A DNA stretch of 64,000 nucleotides from Photobacterium sanguinicancri (GTDB taxonomy: Bacteria > Pseudomonadota > Gammaproteobacteria > Enterobacterales > Vibrionaceae). Both the position numbers and the translations under genes were made by a program. A model generated the notes under the pieces. The model ran no database searches. It was not told the DNA's origin and saw nothing but the letters and a program-made list of their open reading frames with translations. Positions 26,225 through 35,188 of the stretch are shown here, piece after piece. The first letter of the stretch is position 1; every line of letters starts with the position of its first letter. The stretch is taken from the NCBI RefSeq assembly GCF_024346675.1, contig NZ_AP024851.1, positions 1,116,001-1,180,000 of the forward strand. The letters run 5' to 3'.

Positions 26225-26530
26225 ACATAAACGCGTGAAATTTTTTCGATAACGACAACTTTTCTTTTCCTCTTTCAATCGCACCTTCTATTTATTCACA
26301 TGCTTAATGTACCATCCGCTAAAAATCAGGTTGCATAATTGATACTTGTGAAAATTTTCTATTTAAGCATGAATAAAATCCCGCTAAATCTATTCAACAC
26401 AATTGGTTATCAGCCATAAAGTCCATCTAAACCAGCTTTGTAAATGGGATTTGTGTCACTCTAAAGTGGTAATCCGCATGCGAGCATACACACAGAATTT
26501 GAGAATAATCACAATTGGTACATACCACAT
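26225..26530. other. Leader region of the nucleoside transporter gene
   Basis: About 300 bp, AT-rich, no ORF I would defend. I looked for a purine riboswitch or CRP site in front of the nucleoside transporter and found no convincing match. Confidence 0.5.
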
Positions 26531-27724
26531 ATGCCCTACTTACATTTTATTTTTGGTCTTGCTGTTGTCGCCGTTCTTGCCTTATTAGTGAGCAAAGATC
26601 GTAAAAGCATAAAACTTCGCTACATCATTCAACTACTCGTGATTGAAATGAGTGTGGCTTACTTCTTACTCAATTCATCCGCTGGTACTGGTATTGTTAC
26701 CGAGTTCGCAAATGGATTTAATGGCCTTATGGCTTTTGCCGCTGAAGGGACAAATTTCGTTTTCGGTGGGTTAATCAATGACGGTGGTTTCGACTTTTTC
26801 CTGCAAGTTTTAATGCCAATTGTGTTCATTTCGGCGCTGATAGGTATTCTTCAGCACATTAGAGTGCTACCCGTTGTTATTAGTGCTATTGGCTTCTTAC
26901 TCTCTAAAATCAATGGTATGGGTAAACTAGAATCTTTCAATGCCATCAGTGCGCTCATGGTTGGCCAGTCTGAAAACTTTATTACCTATAAAGATATTCT
27001 GGGTAAGATGTCTGAACGCCGCATGTACACTTTGGCGGCAACGGCGATGTCGACCGTTTCAATGTCTATCGTGGGTTCTTACATGCAGCTAATCGCCCCT
27101 AAGTATGTGGTGGCGGCACTATTTTTAAACATGTTTAGTACTTTCATTATTCTGTCGATCATCAACCCTTATGATCATGAAGCAGAAGTGAACTTCGACG
27201 ATATGATTGCAGAAGCTGAAGGCGAAAGAGTCACCTTCTTCGAAATGCTAGGTGAATACATTTTAACGGGTTTTAAAGTAGCCGTAATCGTTGCTGCAAT
27301 GCTGATTGGCTTTATCTCTCTGATTGCCATGATCAACAAAGGCTTTACTGTAGCGCTAGGTATTAGCTTCCAAGACTTGATTGGCTACGTGTTCTACCCT
27401 GTCGCTTGGCTGATGGGTATTCCTGCAAGCGAAGCACTGCAAGCCGGTAGTATTATGGCTACTAAGTTAGTATCGAACGAGTTTGTGGCAATGATGGCGC
27501 TACAAGAGCAACTAGATACCCTATCTGCTCATACGATTGGTACAATTTCTATCTTCTTGGTGTCATTCGCTAACTTTAGCTCTATCGGTATTATTGCTGG
27601 TGCTGTTAAAGGGGTGAACGAAGAAAAAGGTAACCTTGTTGCACGCTTCGGCCTACGCTTACTTTATGGTTCAACCTTGGTAAGTATCCTTTCAGCGATG
27701 ATCGCTAACATTATGATGGCCTAA
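26531..27724 (+). CDS. Concentrative nucleoside transporter (CNT/NupC family)
   Basis: 397 aa, about ten membrane helices. Motifs of the family are [22 protein letters not shown], the helix-hairpin [11 protein letters not shown], and the second repeat with [11 protein letters not shown]. Couples nucleoside uptake to sodium or proton entry in the inner membrane. Length equals NupC/NupX. It stands alone with its own hairpin terminator. Confidence 0.9.
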   Translation: MPYLHFIFGLAVVAVLALLVSKDRKSIKLRYIIQLLVIEMSVAYFLLNSSAGTGIVTEFANGFNGLMAFAAEGTNFVFGGLINDGGFDFFLQVLMPIVFISALIGILQHIRVLPVVISAIGFLLSKINGMGKLESFNAISALMVGQSENFITYKDILGKMSERRMYTLAATAMSTVSMSIVGSYMQLIAPKYVVAALFLNMFSTFIILSIINPYDHEAEVNFDDMIAEAEGERVTFFEMLGEYILTGFKVAVIVAAMLIGFISLIAMINKGFTVALGISFQDLIGYVFYPVAWLMGIPASEALQAGSIMATKLVSNEFVAMMALQEQLDTLSAHTIGTISIFLVSFANFSSIGIIAGAVKGVNEEKGNLVARFGLRLLYGSTLVSILSAMIANIMMA

Positions 27725-27764
27725 CGCAGTTCTCCCCTGCCCTCATAATTAATTCACCCTAAAG

Positions 27765-27786
27765 AAAGCCGACTTATGTCGGCTTT
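27765..27786 (+). terminator. Hairpin after the nucleoside transporter
   Basis: AAAGCCGAC-ttat-GTCGGCTTT, perfect 9-bp stem, 40 nt after the stop; short T-tract. Confidence 0.75.
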
Positions 27787-27804
27787 GTTGTATTCATCTG
27801 CCAT

Positions 27805-27836
27805 CAATTACTCAATTACTCAATTACTCAATTACT
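27805..27836 (+). repeat. Four tandem copies of an 8-bp unit CAATTACT
   Basis: Four exact copies of CAATTACT directly after the transporter terminator. A second 8-bp tandem array in this window (the other is at 3271-3310). Confidence 0.95.
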
Positions 27837-28254
27837 CATCGTTATTTTACATATCTCCACTGACATCTTTCCAATTTCTTGCCACTGAGAATATAAGCTG
27901 AATGTTACTAGGCGGTAATCAATATGCTACTTACGCATATATTGTTAACCACCGTGTGAGATGAAAGTCAATTTCCGCTTTCAATAATCACCTAACTCAT
28001 TGACGTGACAGATAAGTTTGCTCAAGAATACATCGCTCACAATAAATCTGGTCACTATCAAAGCAAGCTGCTCATTGGCTAAACAATTACATTTATTTCG
28101 CGTAAAGCAACTTAACACGCAAAGCCAATCTACATATTGCACTTAAATACAGCGTCTACGCTGTGAACTATTACAAGGTATCTGACAGGATTTACCCCAA
28201 ACAGGACATTAAATTGCCCTGTGTTTTAGTGGTTTTAATGTAAGGAATGTAGAT
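27837..28254. other. Intergenic region before the large lipoprotein
   Basis: About 420 bp. No gene recognised; a few short frames lack ribosome binding sites. GTAAGGA lies 10 nt before the lipoprotein ATG. Confidence 0.5.
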
Positions 28255-29880
28255 ATGAAGCTTGAAAGGGTTTTGCTCTGTTTAGTCGTTAGTCTCGCTG
28301 CCGGTTGTGGCGGCGGCTCTGAGAAAACAGATAACACCTCCCCAGCGACCACCACTACCACATCAACAACATTTTCAAATCCGTACCTCCCTGCCCAAGG
28401 TGGTGCAGTATGGCGTTATGATGTCGCAGACTCTAGCGAGAGCATCACGCTGTCGAGTAGCAATGTTATTAAAAATAACGGCCAAGAAAGTGTAGAGTTA
28501 ACATGGGATCACAGCGGATATAAGCAGACGCTACGTCATAAAAATAATGCAGTCTATATCGACCGTATCAAACTCAATCAGGTTACTGTCGACAATAAAG
28601 ACTATCAAGTTGAAGTCGATTTATCAGGAGATCCCGTTTTGCTACTCCCTGAATATGCTGTTATTGGCAATATGACTGGGGTTAATGGCTATCATGATAT
28701 GAAAGTGAAAATATCTCCCAATGTCGGGCCAGCGCATGGTGAGTATACATATGAGTGGTCATATAAAGGTGCTGAAACCGTTAAAACCAATACTGGCAAC
28801 TATGAAGCCTTACATATTAGCTACCGTCTTATCCTTTTAATATCTGTTACGACACAAGATTATGGCACGGTGCATACTCAGGTAGATATCAATCAGGAAT
28901 TCTGGCTAGTACCTGGTATAGGTATTGTTAAATTAGCCGACTATAGTGCTGCCAGTTCTACCCCATTTATTGCTGTGCTTGGTGGCTTCAATAAATACAA
29001 AAATGAAAATAATGTTATCGCCCCCTTGCCGCATAAAATAACGATCCCATCAGATAGCCCATGGAAGAATATCCATAGCATCTACAAACTCAACGAGTTA
29101 TACGGGAACTGGGAGAATGAATACCAGTGCGATAGCAACACAGAGTACAGCCCTTCATTCAAACTGTCGTTAAATGAAACCAGCTATACACTGCGTACAC
29201 TTGTGACCAATAACGAGAGCTGTAATCAGGCCGAGGCTCACGAATATATCGAGTCTGGTACTTATAAACTGCTTGGCCACGACATTATAGATACCGATTA
29301 CTTACACTTAGAGTTAATGCCAAGTTCATCGGAGCAGAACTTCTACCGATTTGGCAATTTAGTGCACAATACCCAGAACTTTGCTTACACTCATGATATC
29401 AATTTGGCTAAAGGCAAAAACGGAAGCCTCGAGTTCGCTGTCGATACTATTCCTGAAAAGTTCATTAATCAGCGTTTCTACACAAGATTAAAGCCTACAA
29501 AAGCGAAAGAACCTAGCATCGAAGGTTTGGAAAAAACATCACTGATTTATTTTAGAATGTACGATGACGTTATGATGATCGCCCCAGAAGATGACTTTAC
29601 AGGTTGGGGAATGCAGGTGTGGAATGATAAACAATGCGATTCTATTCTCGATTCACAACTCAAAGACATCAGCTGGGAGAAACCACTTCAACCTTTAGGC
29701 TATGATCCAAGCTACGGTATTTACTTTGAATTAAAGATAAAAGAGGGGAATACAGGCTGCGCGAATGTAGTTATCCATAAAGGTGATCAGAAATCTGTCG
29801 ATGATAATATGAGATTGAAGTTATCCGCTCCGCTTTATTCTACTATTACCTATAAAGACACTCTAATTAGTTATAATTAA
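28255..29880 (+). CDS. Large lipoprotein of unknown function
   Basis: 541 aa. The lipobox SLAAGC gives a lipidated Cys at residue 18, followed by GGG and a Thr/Ser-rich spacer to about residue 45. The rest is beta-rich: a first part (residues about 45-250) with paired strands (AVWRYDVADSS, VELTWDHSGYKQTL) and a second part with several cysteines (YQCDSN, NESCNQ, KQCDSI, NTGCAN) that could form disulphides. No enzyme motif is seen. An outer-membrane or surface lipoprotein with a binding role is a guess from composition. A terminator follows. Confidence 0.75.
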   Translation: MKLERVLLCLVVSLAAGCGGGSEKTDNTSPATTTTTSTTFSNPYLPAQGGAVWRYDVADSSESITLSSSNVIKNNGQESVELTWDHSGYKQTLRHKNNAVYIDRIKLNQVTVDNKDYQVEVDLSGDPVLLLPEYAVIGNMTGVNGYHDMKVKISPNVGPAHGEYTYEWSYKGAETVKTNTGNYEALHISYRLILLISVTTQDYGTVHTQVDINQEFWLVPGIGIVKLADYSAASSTPFIAVLGGFNKYKNENNVIAPLPHKITIPSDSPWKNIHSIYKLNELYGNWENEYQCDSNTEYSPSFKLSLNETSYTLRTLVTNNESCNQAEAHEYIESGTYKLLGHDIIDTDYLHLELMPSSSEQNFYRFGNLVHNTQNFAYTHDINLAKGKNGSLEFAVDTIPEKFINQRFYTRLKPTKAKEPSIEGLEKTSLIYFRMYDDVMMIAPEDDFTGWGMQVWNDKQCDSILDSQLKDISWEKPLQPLGYDPSYGIYFELKIKEGNTGCANVVIHKGDQKSVDDNMRLKLSAPLYSTITYKDTLISYN

Positions 29881-29896
29881 CTATTTAAAAATAATA

Positions 29897-29925
29897 AAAA
29901 CCGCTGAAGCCTCAGTGGTTTTTTT
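29897..29925 (+). terminator. Intrinsic terminator of the lipoprotein gene
   Basis: AAAACCGCTGA-agcc-TCAGTGGTTTT stem (one G-T pair) plus T-run, 17 nt after the stop. Confidence 0.85.
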
Positions 29926-29941
29926 AATTTTTAGATAACAC

Positions 29942-29999
29942 AAAAAAACAGGCTTTTAATATTTAACCATTCCTATCATGATTAAATATTAAAAGCCTG
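29942..29999 (-). terminator. Long-stem terminator of the triple RidA gene
   Basis: An 18-bp perfect inverted repeat (29949-29966 with 29982-29999, 15-nt loop). On the minus strand it is followed by seven T residues (A-run 29942-29948 on the plus strand), as expected of an intrinsic terminator for the RidA gene read leftwards. Confidence 0.85.
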
Positions 30000-30013
30000 C
30001 CTCATCTTATTAG

Positions 30014-30047
30014 GCAGCTTAGCGTGATGAAAGCACGACTAAGCTGC
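30014..30047 (-). other. Stable 3'-UTR hairpin downstream of the triple RidA gene
   Basis: GCAGCTTAG pairs with CTAAGCTGC, an inner CGTG pairs with CACG, and one base is bulged: 13 bp in all. It lies just after the stop and before the long terminator stem. Its 5' part can also pair with CTGCCT/AGGCAG nearby, allowing alternative folds. Confidence 0.7.
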
Positions 30048-30058
30048 AATCTAAGCGA

Positions 30059-31324
30059 TTAAGCTTGTGGAAGCGTACCTTCACCGTTAGAAACAACAGC
30101 ATCGATTTGAACTAGCGCGCCCATTTCGATTTGAGAAACACCTACAACTGTACGTGCTGGAAGCTCACCGTTGAAGAATGTTGTGTAAACTTCGTTTACT
30201 GCGTCGATATCAGCAACATCTTTAAGTTGGATGTTGATTTTAACGATATCGTCCATTACGTGGTCAACACTTTCAACGATAGCTTTGATGTTTTTCATGC
30301 ACTGCTCAGCTTGCTCTTTAGCACCGCCAGCTACGATTGCATTTGTTTTAACGTCAACTGGAAGTTGAGTAGCAACGTGGTTGTAGTGAGAGAAAGCAAC
30401 TGTTTGTGTGTATAGTGCGTTACGTGGTGCTGCATCTGTGTTGCTTGCACGGATAACGATGTTGTGACGGTCTTCAACTTCTTGTGGAGGTGTGCCGTCG
30501 CCGTGAGATACAGATGCATCAATTTGAACTAGTGCACCCATAGGTAGTGCGTCAGCTGCGATAACAGAACGTGCTGGTACGTAAGCAACTGTACGTGCGA
30601 TAGCTGAATCTGGGAAGAAAGTTGAGTAAACTTCGTTTACTGCGTCAGCATCAGCAAGATCTGTTAGGTACATGTTGATTTTAACGATGTCGTCAAAAGG
30701 AACGTCAATGCTTTCTAGCACTGCTTTCATGTTTTTAAGACACTGAGCTGTTTGCTCTTTCACGCCGCCTTCTACTAGAGCGCCTGTTTTAGCGTCTACT
30801 GGTAGTTGAGCTGAAATGTTGTTGTAGTGAGAGAAAGCAACAGTTTGAGTTGAAACTGGGCTTTGTGGTGCATTTTCAGTGTTGCGAGAAAGCTTGATAA
30901 GCGCACAAGGAGCTTGTGGAGCTGTACCTTCACCGTTAGAGATAAGCGCATCCATTTGAACTAAAGCATCGCCCATTGGCAGTGCGTTAACTTGAACAAC
31001 TGTGCGAGTCGGTAGAAGGTTAGTGAAGAATGTCGCGTAAACAGCGTCTACAGCTTCAATATCAGCAATGTTTTTAAGGAAAACGTTAATTTTAACAACG
31101 TCGTCCATTACATGGTCGATGCTTTCAACGATAGCTTTAATGTTAGTTAAACATTGTGCTGCTTGGTCTTTTACGTCACCAACAACGATTTCACCTGTTT
31201 TAGGATCTACTGGCAATTGAGCCGAAAAGTTATTGTAGTGAGAGAAAGCAACTGTTTGAGTAGATAGAGTGCTTTGAGGTGCGTTCTCAGTATTACGAGA
31301 AACTTTGATGATCGCGTCAGTCAT
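30059..31324 (-). CDS. Triple-domain RidA (YjgF/YER057c/UK114) fusion protein
   Basis: 421 aa made of three tandem RidA-like domains: residues about 1-142, 143-290 and 291-421. Each opens with a (S)NTENAP/NTDAAP-like segment, TQTVAFSHYN and a QLPVD strand, and ends ...RTVV...MGALVQIDA. Normal RidA is one domain of about 128 aa that forms a trimer and deaminates reactive enamines/imines; here one chain could make the trimer. Compared from memory with E. coli RidA, the Arg105 position is kept (TRTVV, ARSVI, ARTVV) but Glu120 is Gln in all three, so catalysis is uncertain. Domain 2 has an extra ARTVAYV segment before its ARSV. AGGA precedes the ATG. Own promoter and terminator. Confidence 0.88.
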   Translation of the reverse strand: MTDAIIKVSRNTENAPQSTLSTQTVAFSHYNNFSAQLPVDPKTGEIVVGDVKDQAAQCLTNIKAIVESIDHVMDDVVKINVFLKNIADIEAVDAVYATFFTNLLPTRTVVQVNALPMGDALVQMDALISNGEGTAPQAPCALIKLSRNTENAPQSPVSTQTVAFSHYNNISAQLPVDAKTGALVEGGVKEQTAQCLKNMKAVLESIDVPFDDIVKINMYLTDLADADAVNEVYSTFFPDSAIARTVAYVPARSVIAADALPMGALVQIDASVSHGDGTPPQEVEDRHNIVIRASNTDAAPRNALYTQTVAFSHYNHVATQLPVDVKTNAIVAGGAKEQAEQCMKNIKAIVESVDHVMDDIVKINIQLKDVADIDAVNEVYTTFFNGELPARTVVGVSQIEMGALVQIDAVVSNGEGTLPQA

Positions 31325-31338
31325 TGGAATATTATCCT

Positions 31339-31366
31339 ATTATATAGTACATAAATACGTATTTAT
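31339..31366 (-). promoter_or_regulatory. Promoter of the triple RidA gene with a 16-bp palindrome
   Basis: On the minus strand a consensus TATAAT (31339-31344) lies 15 nt before the ATG. Immediately upstream ATAAATACGTATTTAT (31351-31366) is a perfect palindrome, placed across the -10/-35 spacer, as expected of a repressor operator. The nearest repressor is unknown. Confidence 0.55.
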
Positions 31367-32000
31367 CTTTGATAGAACGTATTTGAAAGAATGTTCGAAG
31401 TGGCGCAATAGTAAGTGAAATAATTCAGGGTAAATGTGACGCACCTCTAAACATTATTTCACTAGCGAGCTAAATAAATAGGATAAATAATCACTTTTCG
31501 ACTAATTATTCACGATTTTATTAATTACCTGCCTTTTAGTTCATTTTATTTCTATGTTCGATTCGTCAATTGTGAATATAATCTCAATCAATTATTTAGA
31601 TAAATAACGTCATTTCGGTCAAATCTGATACACCGTTCACAATAAGCTCATTAAAAGTAATGCCCGAACATTATATTAGTGCCGTTTATGCCGTTATAAA
31701 TGCATAAATTCCCTGAGAAGCCGAATTAAATTCCTTTCTTATAGGAGTAAAGCTTCTTCAGTAGAAATATATATTTTTTCATAATATAACTGACCACCCA
31801 CTTGTTATTAATATATTACCAACCTTGGTGTATTGTTAATTAAACCCTACTCAAAACATTAACAACATAACAGTAAGCAACTTTTCTCTGTTTATCGTAA
31901 TGAAAGCCGTATCAGAAAGAACATTTTATTCGCCTTATACTTCTCTTCTTGGGGGGTGGCCTTTATACCGAATACGCTTTCACTTCGTACCTGAGACCCT
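31367..32000. other. AT-rich region without a supported gene
   Basis: About 630 bp between the RidA promoter and a hexanucleotide repeat. Very AT-rich. No ORF with a ribosome binding site. It may hold a promoter for a short transcript ending at the hairpins at 32043-32105. Confidence 0.5.
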
Positions 32001-32042
32001 AGAGCTAGAGTTAGAGTTAGAGCTAGAGTTAGAGTTAGAGTT
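32001..32042 (+). repeat. Seven tandem copies of a 6-bp unit AGAGYT
   Basis: AGAGCT or AGAGTT repeated seven times without interruption (order C,T,T,C,T,T,T at the variable base). It is followed at once by a short hairpin with T-run. Confidence 0.95.
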
Positions 32043-32105
32043 AGGCAGCCTGCCTTTTTACAATGCTACAGATGTAAAAAAGCCAGCAATCAAGCTGGCT
32101 TTCTT
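32043..32105 (+). terminator. Two successive terminator-like hairpins
   Basis: AGGCA-gcc-TGCCT followed by TTTTT (32043-32059), then AAGCCAGC-aatcaa-GCTGGCTT with a T-rich tail (32080-32105). No protein gene ends here on the plus strand, so they could end a small RNA or decayed gene. The second hairpin is symmetric and lies too far downstream of the pilin stop (32234) to be certain as its terminator. Confidence 0.55.
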
Positions 32106-32233
32106 GGACAGGAGCACTTTGGGTGTGATGGACTTGGTGCGAATCTCCTCTAACCCAACGCAAAACCCCAAGTTTATGGGGTCACATCATGCTTTAACAA
32201 GTCTCCGGGCTTTAAAGAACCCGTTTTAAGTAC

Positions 32234-32803
32234 TTATTGGCAAGGCGTAATTTCTAGGCGATAAGGCTTATCTATAGCCTGACTAGCATAATACCTGATA
32301 TAACAATTCTCATTCTTTAATGATTCGATATTACCATTGATGGTTTTCTCAACATTATCAGATGTAGTAATTGTCACTGAATAATCTTGATTGTCTGATG
32401 CCGTACGTATTAATGCCCAATCTTCCTTTCCAAAGCGATCACCTAAGTGATCAACCAAGCTTGTCAGCGTGGTTGAATCCGGAGCTGGGTAGCCATACCT
32501 AAAGTCACATGGAACGCCACTTTCACACTTAGGAATTGGTACAGTTTGCTTTTTATTATCAAACTGAGGAACTTTCTCCAAACCATGCATCGCCAATACG
32601 CCATACCCCATCTCTAGTGATGAAGCTATTGCCCCTTTCATTGCCTGTAAGGCTGAATTTCGCGCATCAACTTGCATGTTCAAGAAACGAGGGGCTGCAG
32701 TAACGGCTAAAATGCCCAGAATGACAATCACCACAACGAGCTCAATAAGAGTAAAGCCTTTATTTTTCACACCAGTTCCCGACAATAAATTGACACTAGA
32801 CAA
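32234..32803 (-). CDS. Type IV pilin, MSHA major pilin-like (MshA)
   Basis: 189 aa if started at TTG 32803. The prepilin site is KNKG^[26 protein letters not shown], close to MshA of vibrios; Glu5 of the mature protein is present. The C-terminal part has two cysteine pairs (KCESGVPC and a late CYIRYY...TPC) for the pilin D-loop. There is no ATG near the leader. TTG at 32803 has AAAGGGA 7 nt upstream and gives a 16-residue leader; GTG directly before KNKG is the alternative. No MSHA assembly genes are nearby, so this is an orphan pilin that would rely on a machine elsewhere. Confidence 0.8.
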   Translation of the reverse strand: MSSVNLLSGTGVKNKGFTLIELVVVIVILGILAVTAAPRFLNMQVDARNSALQAMKGAIASSLEMGYGVLAMHGLEKVPQFDNKKQTVPIPKCESGVPCDFRYGYPAPDSTTLTSLVDHLGDRFGKEDWALIRTASDNQDYSVTITTSDNVEKTINGNIESLKNENCYIRYYASQAIDKPYRLEITPCQ

Positions 32804-32932
32804 TTTTATTCCCTTTATACCTAGAGTCAATACTCCACAGGGATATACACCGCAAAAATGGACATTAAATCAGCACCAATTATCAACGGTTTATAATTAC
32901 ACTCGACACTCAGAGTAACTTTGTAAATCTAC

Positions 32933-33223
32933 TTATTTGATTGCTAATAAATGCTGCCAGTTTTCATGCTTATTGAAGTAATGGACGACATAGCTACAGA
33001 TGGGTGCAACCTTAAGACCTTCCGATTCAATATACGGTAGTACCGTCTCCATCATTCGACCACCCGCCCCTTGCCCCCGTAGCGCATCAGGAACAGAGCT
33101 GTGGTCAACATGTAACACATTGCCTTCACGTTGATAGCTCAGCTTTCCCCAGCAATCTGGTGCTAGCTCTATGCGGTATTCGCTGTTTTCCTTGTCGTGA
33201 ATAACTTTCAGTAGCTCCGCCAT
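32933..33223 (-). CDS. Small GNAT-like N-acetyltransferase (YjdJ type)
   Basis: 96 aa, the short GCN5-related family in which only the acetyl-CoA-binding core is kept. VDHSSVPDALRGQGAGGRMMETVL contains the R-G-Q-G-A-G pyrophosphate loop; PICSYVVHYFNKHENW is the conserved C-terminus. Substrate unknown. GAGGAAAAA precedes the ATG. Divergent from the exonuclease gene. Confidence 0.85.
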   Translation of the reverse strand: MAELLKVIHDKENSEYRIELAPDCWGKLSYQREGNVLHVDHSSVPDALRGQGAGGRMMETVLPYIESEGLKVAPICSYVVHYFNKHENWQHLLAIK

Positions 33224-33321
33224 TTTTTCCTCTCTATTTACTCTTGAGTATTTGGTTTTTGCCTCGCGGCTTTGTATCTATATAATATCGAATATCTAAT
33301 AGTAGTGAGCAAGTGAATATA

Positions 33322-33954
33322 ATGGGTACCCCTCTCGCCAATAGCGTAGTCGTATTGGACTTTGAAACCACAGGTTTGTCACCAAACCAAGGGGATCGTG
33401 CAATTGAAATTGGTGCGGTTAAATTAGAAAATGGCATTGTTACAGCGCAATTCCAACAGCTCATGAACCCTGGTCGCCGTGTTAGCAGTTTCATTGAAGG
33501 TTATACTGGCATCACAAATAACATGTTACGCACAGCACCATCTTGCGAAGAAGTGATGGATGAATTTGCTGACTTCATTGGTAACGCCAATCTTGTAGCG
33601 CACAATGCGTCTTTCGATCAACGATTTCTAGATGCAGAACTTGATATTATCGGTCGCCAGTATGGCGGTACATTTGCCTGTTCAATGCTAATCGCACGTC
33701 GCTTATATCAATCAGCACCAAACCATAAATTAGGTAGCCTTGTTGAATATAAAAACATAGAGACTGATGGTGTTTTTCACCGAGCGTTAGCCGATTCAGA
33801 AATGACAGCCAAACTGTGGATGCAGATGCTTGACGACCTTAATCTTGACTTTAAGATTGAACACCCAAGCTTTGAGTTAATGCAAAAAATTGCTAAAAAG
33901 AATAAAGCGGCTGTTCCTATTTTTTTGTACCGAGAAGCTAAAAAACCAGCTTAA
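33322..33954 (+). CDS. DnaQ-like 3'-5' exonuclease (DEDDh)
   Basis: 210 aa from ATG 33322 (MGTPLANS); a GTG at 33313 would add three residues and cannot be excluded. Exo I is VVLDFETTGLSP (Asp, Glu), Exo II VAHNASFDQRFL (Asp), Exo III HRALADSEMT (His, Asp), so all DEDDh metal ligands are present. It is an epsilon-subunit-like exonuclease domain without the polymerase-binding tail, probably a stand-alone DNA or RNA trimming enzyme. Confidence 0.85.
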   Translation: MGTPLANSVVVLDFETTGLSPNQGDRAIEIGAVKLENGIVTAQFQQLMNPGRRVSSFIEGYTGITNNMLRTAPSCEEVMDEFADFIGNANLVAHNASFDQRFLDAELDIIGRQYGGTFACSMLIARRLYQSAPNHKLGSLVEYKNIETDGVFHRALADSEMTAKLWMQMLDDLNLDFKIEHPSFELMQKIAKKNKAAVPIFLYREAKKPA

Positions 33955-34211
33955 ATCACGCGCATCTTCCTTGCTAAACCACACCATACACCCTTCTAAA
34001 TAAGGTGTGTTGACAAAATGAGTACACCCAAAGTCATTGGGAACAACCTTGAAACGTCAATACGCCTTAACTATCTTCTACTTATGCTCGTATTAACATC
34101 CACATACAAATCCAACCTGCAACTGATAGGCTCTCGGGCATAAACATCAAAACTCATGTTGATAATCTGTTAGGGTGTGTACGCACTCAACATCAGAAGT
34201 AGGACGATATA

Positions 34212-35102
34212 ATGCAACTAAGACAATGGTTTCTAACCGTTTGCCTGATAGGCATCACCCTTCCCAGCCTTGCTGAATCTCCCCCAGATAATGTGCAAGA
34301 AAAAAAGAGTGAGCCACCCTACTCTGAACTCAGCATGTACGACAAACCACTTATGGAACGTTATGTTTTAGATGAATTAAAAGCATTACGCACCAATCAA
34401 CAAGATCTTGAACGCCGTATGATTATTGAAATTACGGATAGAGAATTAACCGTTGCCGACAAATCACTGAACTATGCCAATGTTACCGTCACTTACTTTT
34501 TCTATATTATTGCAGGTGTTGCCTCTTTAATTGCACTTATTGGTTGGCAATCTCTACGTGAAATGCGCGTTAACACCAAGAAAATGGCAGATCAACAGCT
34601 ACAAGAAATTGCTGAACAATACGAGAAGAAGTTCCAAGTATTAGAACGTGAACTTCGCCGTAAAACTCGAAGTATTAGTGATAACAACAAAGAAATCGAA
34701 AAAATCAATGAAGTTCATAATCTCTGGCTTCGTGCACAAAACTTCCAAAATCCAGAGCAAAAAATGGAAGTCTATGATGAGATTTTGAAAATTCGTCCAG
34801 GCGATTTAGAAGCCTTAACACACAAAGCCGATGCTGCAATGGAAATCCGAGAATTCCACTGGGCACTCAGCTTATGTAATCGTGTATTAGAAGTTGATGA
34901 CTCCAATGCACATGCACTCTACCAACGTGCTTGTGCATATGCTCGTTTGGGCGTAGATGAACAAGCAATCTCTGATTTAGAACGTTCAATTGCAGAAAGT
35001 GCCTTAATGCGTGATCTTGCTGCGGAAGAAGCAGATTTTGAAATGTTACATGGCAATGAACGATTTGACCTTTTGATCGCCACTGCAGATCAACAAGCTT
35101 AG
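34212..35102 (+). CDS. Membrane protein with coiled coil and TPR-like repeats
   Basis: 296 aa. Signal peptide (cleavage near PSLAES, residue 21), a periplasmic stretch, one membrane helix at about residues 92-115 (VTYFFYIIAGVASLIALIGW), a coiled coil at about 120-175 (EQYEKKFQVLERELRRKTRSI) and two or three TPR units (EVYDEILKIRPGDLEALTH, LSLCNRVLEVDDSNAHALY). The topology places the TPR in the cytosol. Function unknown; a scaffold role is likely. Confidence 0.75.
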   Translation: MQLRQWFLTVCLIGITLPSLAESPPDNVQEKKSEPPYSELSMYDKPLMERYVLDELKALRTNQQDLERRMIIEITDRELTVADKSLNYANVTVTYFFYIIAGVASLIALIGWQSLREMRVNTKKMADQQLQEIAEQYEKKFQVLERELRRKTRSISDNNKEIEKINEVHNLWLRAQNFQNPEQKMEVYDEILKIRPGDLEALTHKADAAMEIREFHWALSLCNRVLEVDDSNAHALYQRACAYARLGVDEQAISDLERSIAESALMRDLAAEEADFEMLHGNERFDLLIATADQQA

Positions 35103-35154
35103 CGATGATGACAAAACACACGTAACACACCGCATCTAACTCATCAGCAAAACT

Positions 35155-35188
35155 GGCAGTATCTCTCTGAATCATAGACGATACTGCC
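35155..35188 (+). terminator. Hairpin after the TPR membrane protein
   Basis: GGCAGTATC pairs with GATACTGCC across a 16-nt loop. No T-run follows, so termination may be Rho-assisted. Confidence 0.45.

Noticed and set aside
26225..26530. Riboswitch or CRP site before the nucleoside transporter
   Set aside because: No purine-riboswitch core or TGTGA-N6-TCACA match could be found by eye.
28012..28080. Short GTG-initiated frame in the gap before the large lipoprotein
   Set aside because: Only 25 codons, no ribosome binding site and no recognisable motif.
31900..32229. 109-codon ORF with a (Leu-Glu)n tract
   Set aside because: The Leu-Glu run is only the AGAGYT microsatellite translated; there is no ribosome binding site, and the frame crosses two terminator-like hairpins.
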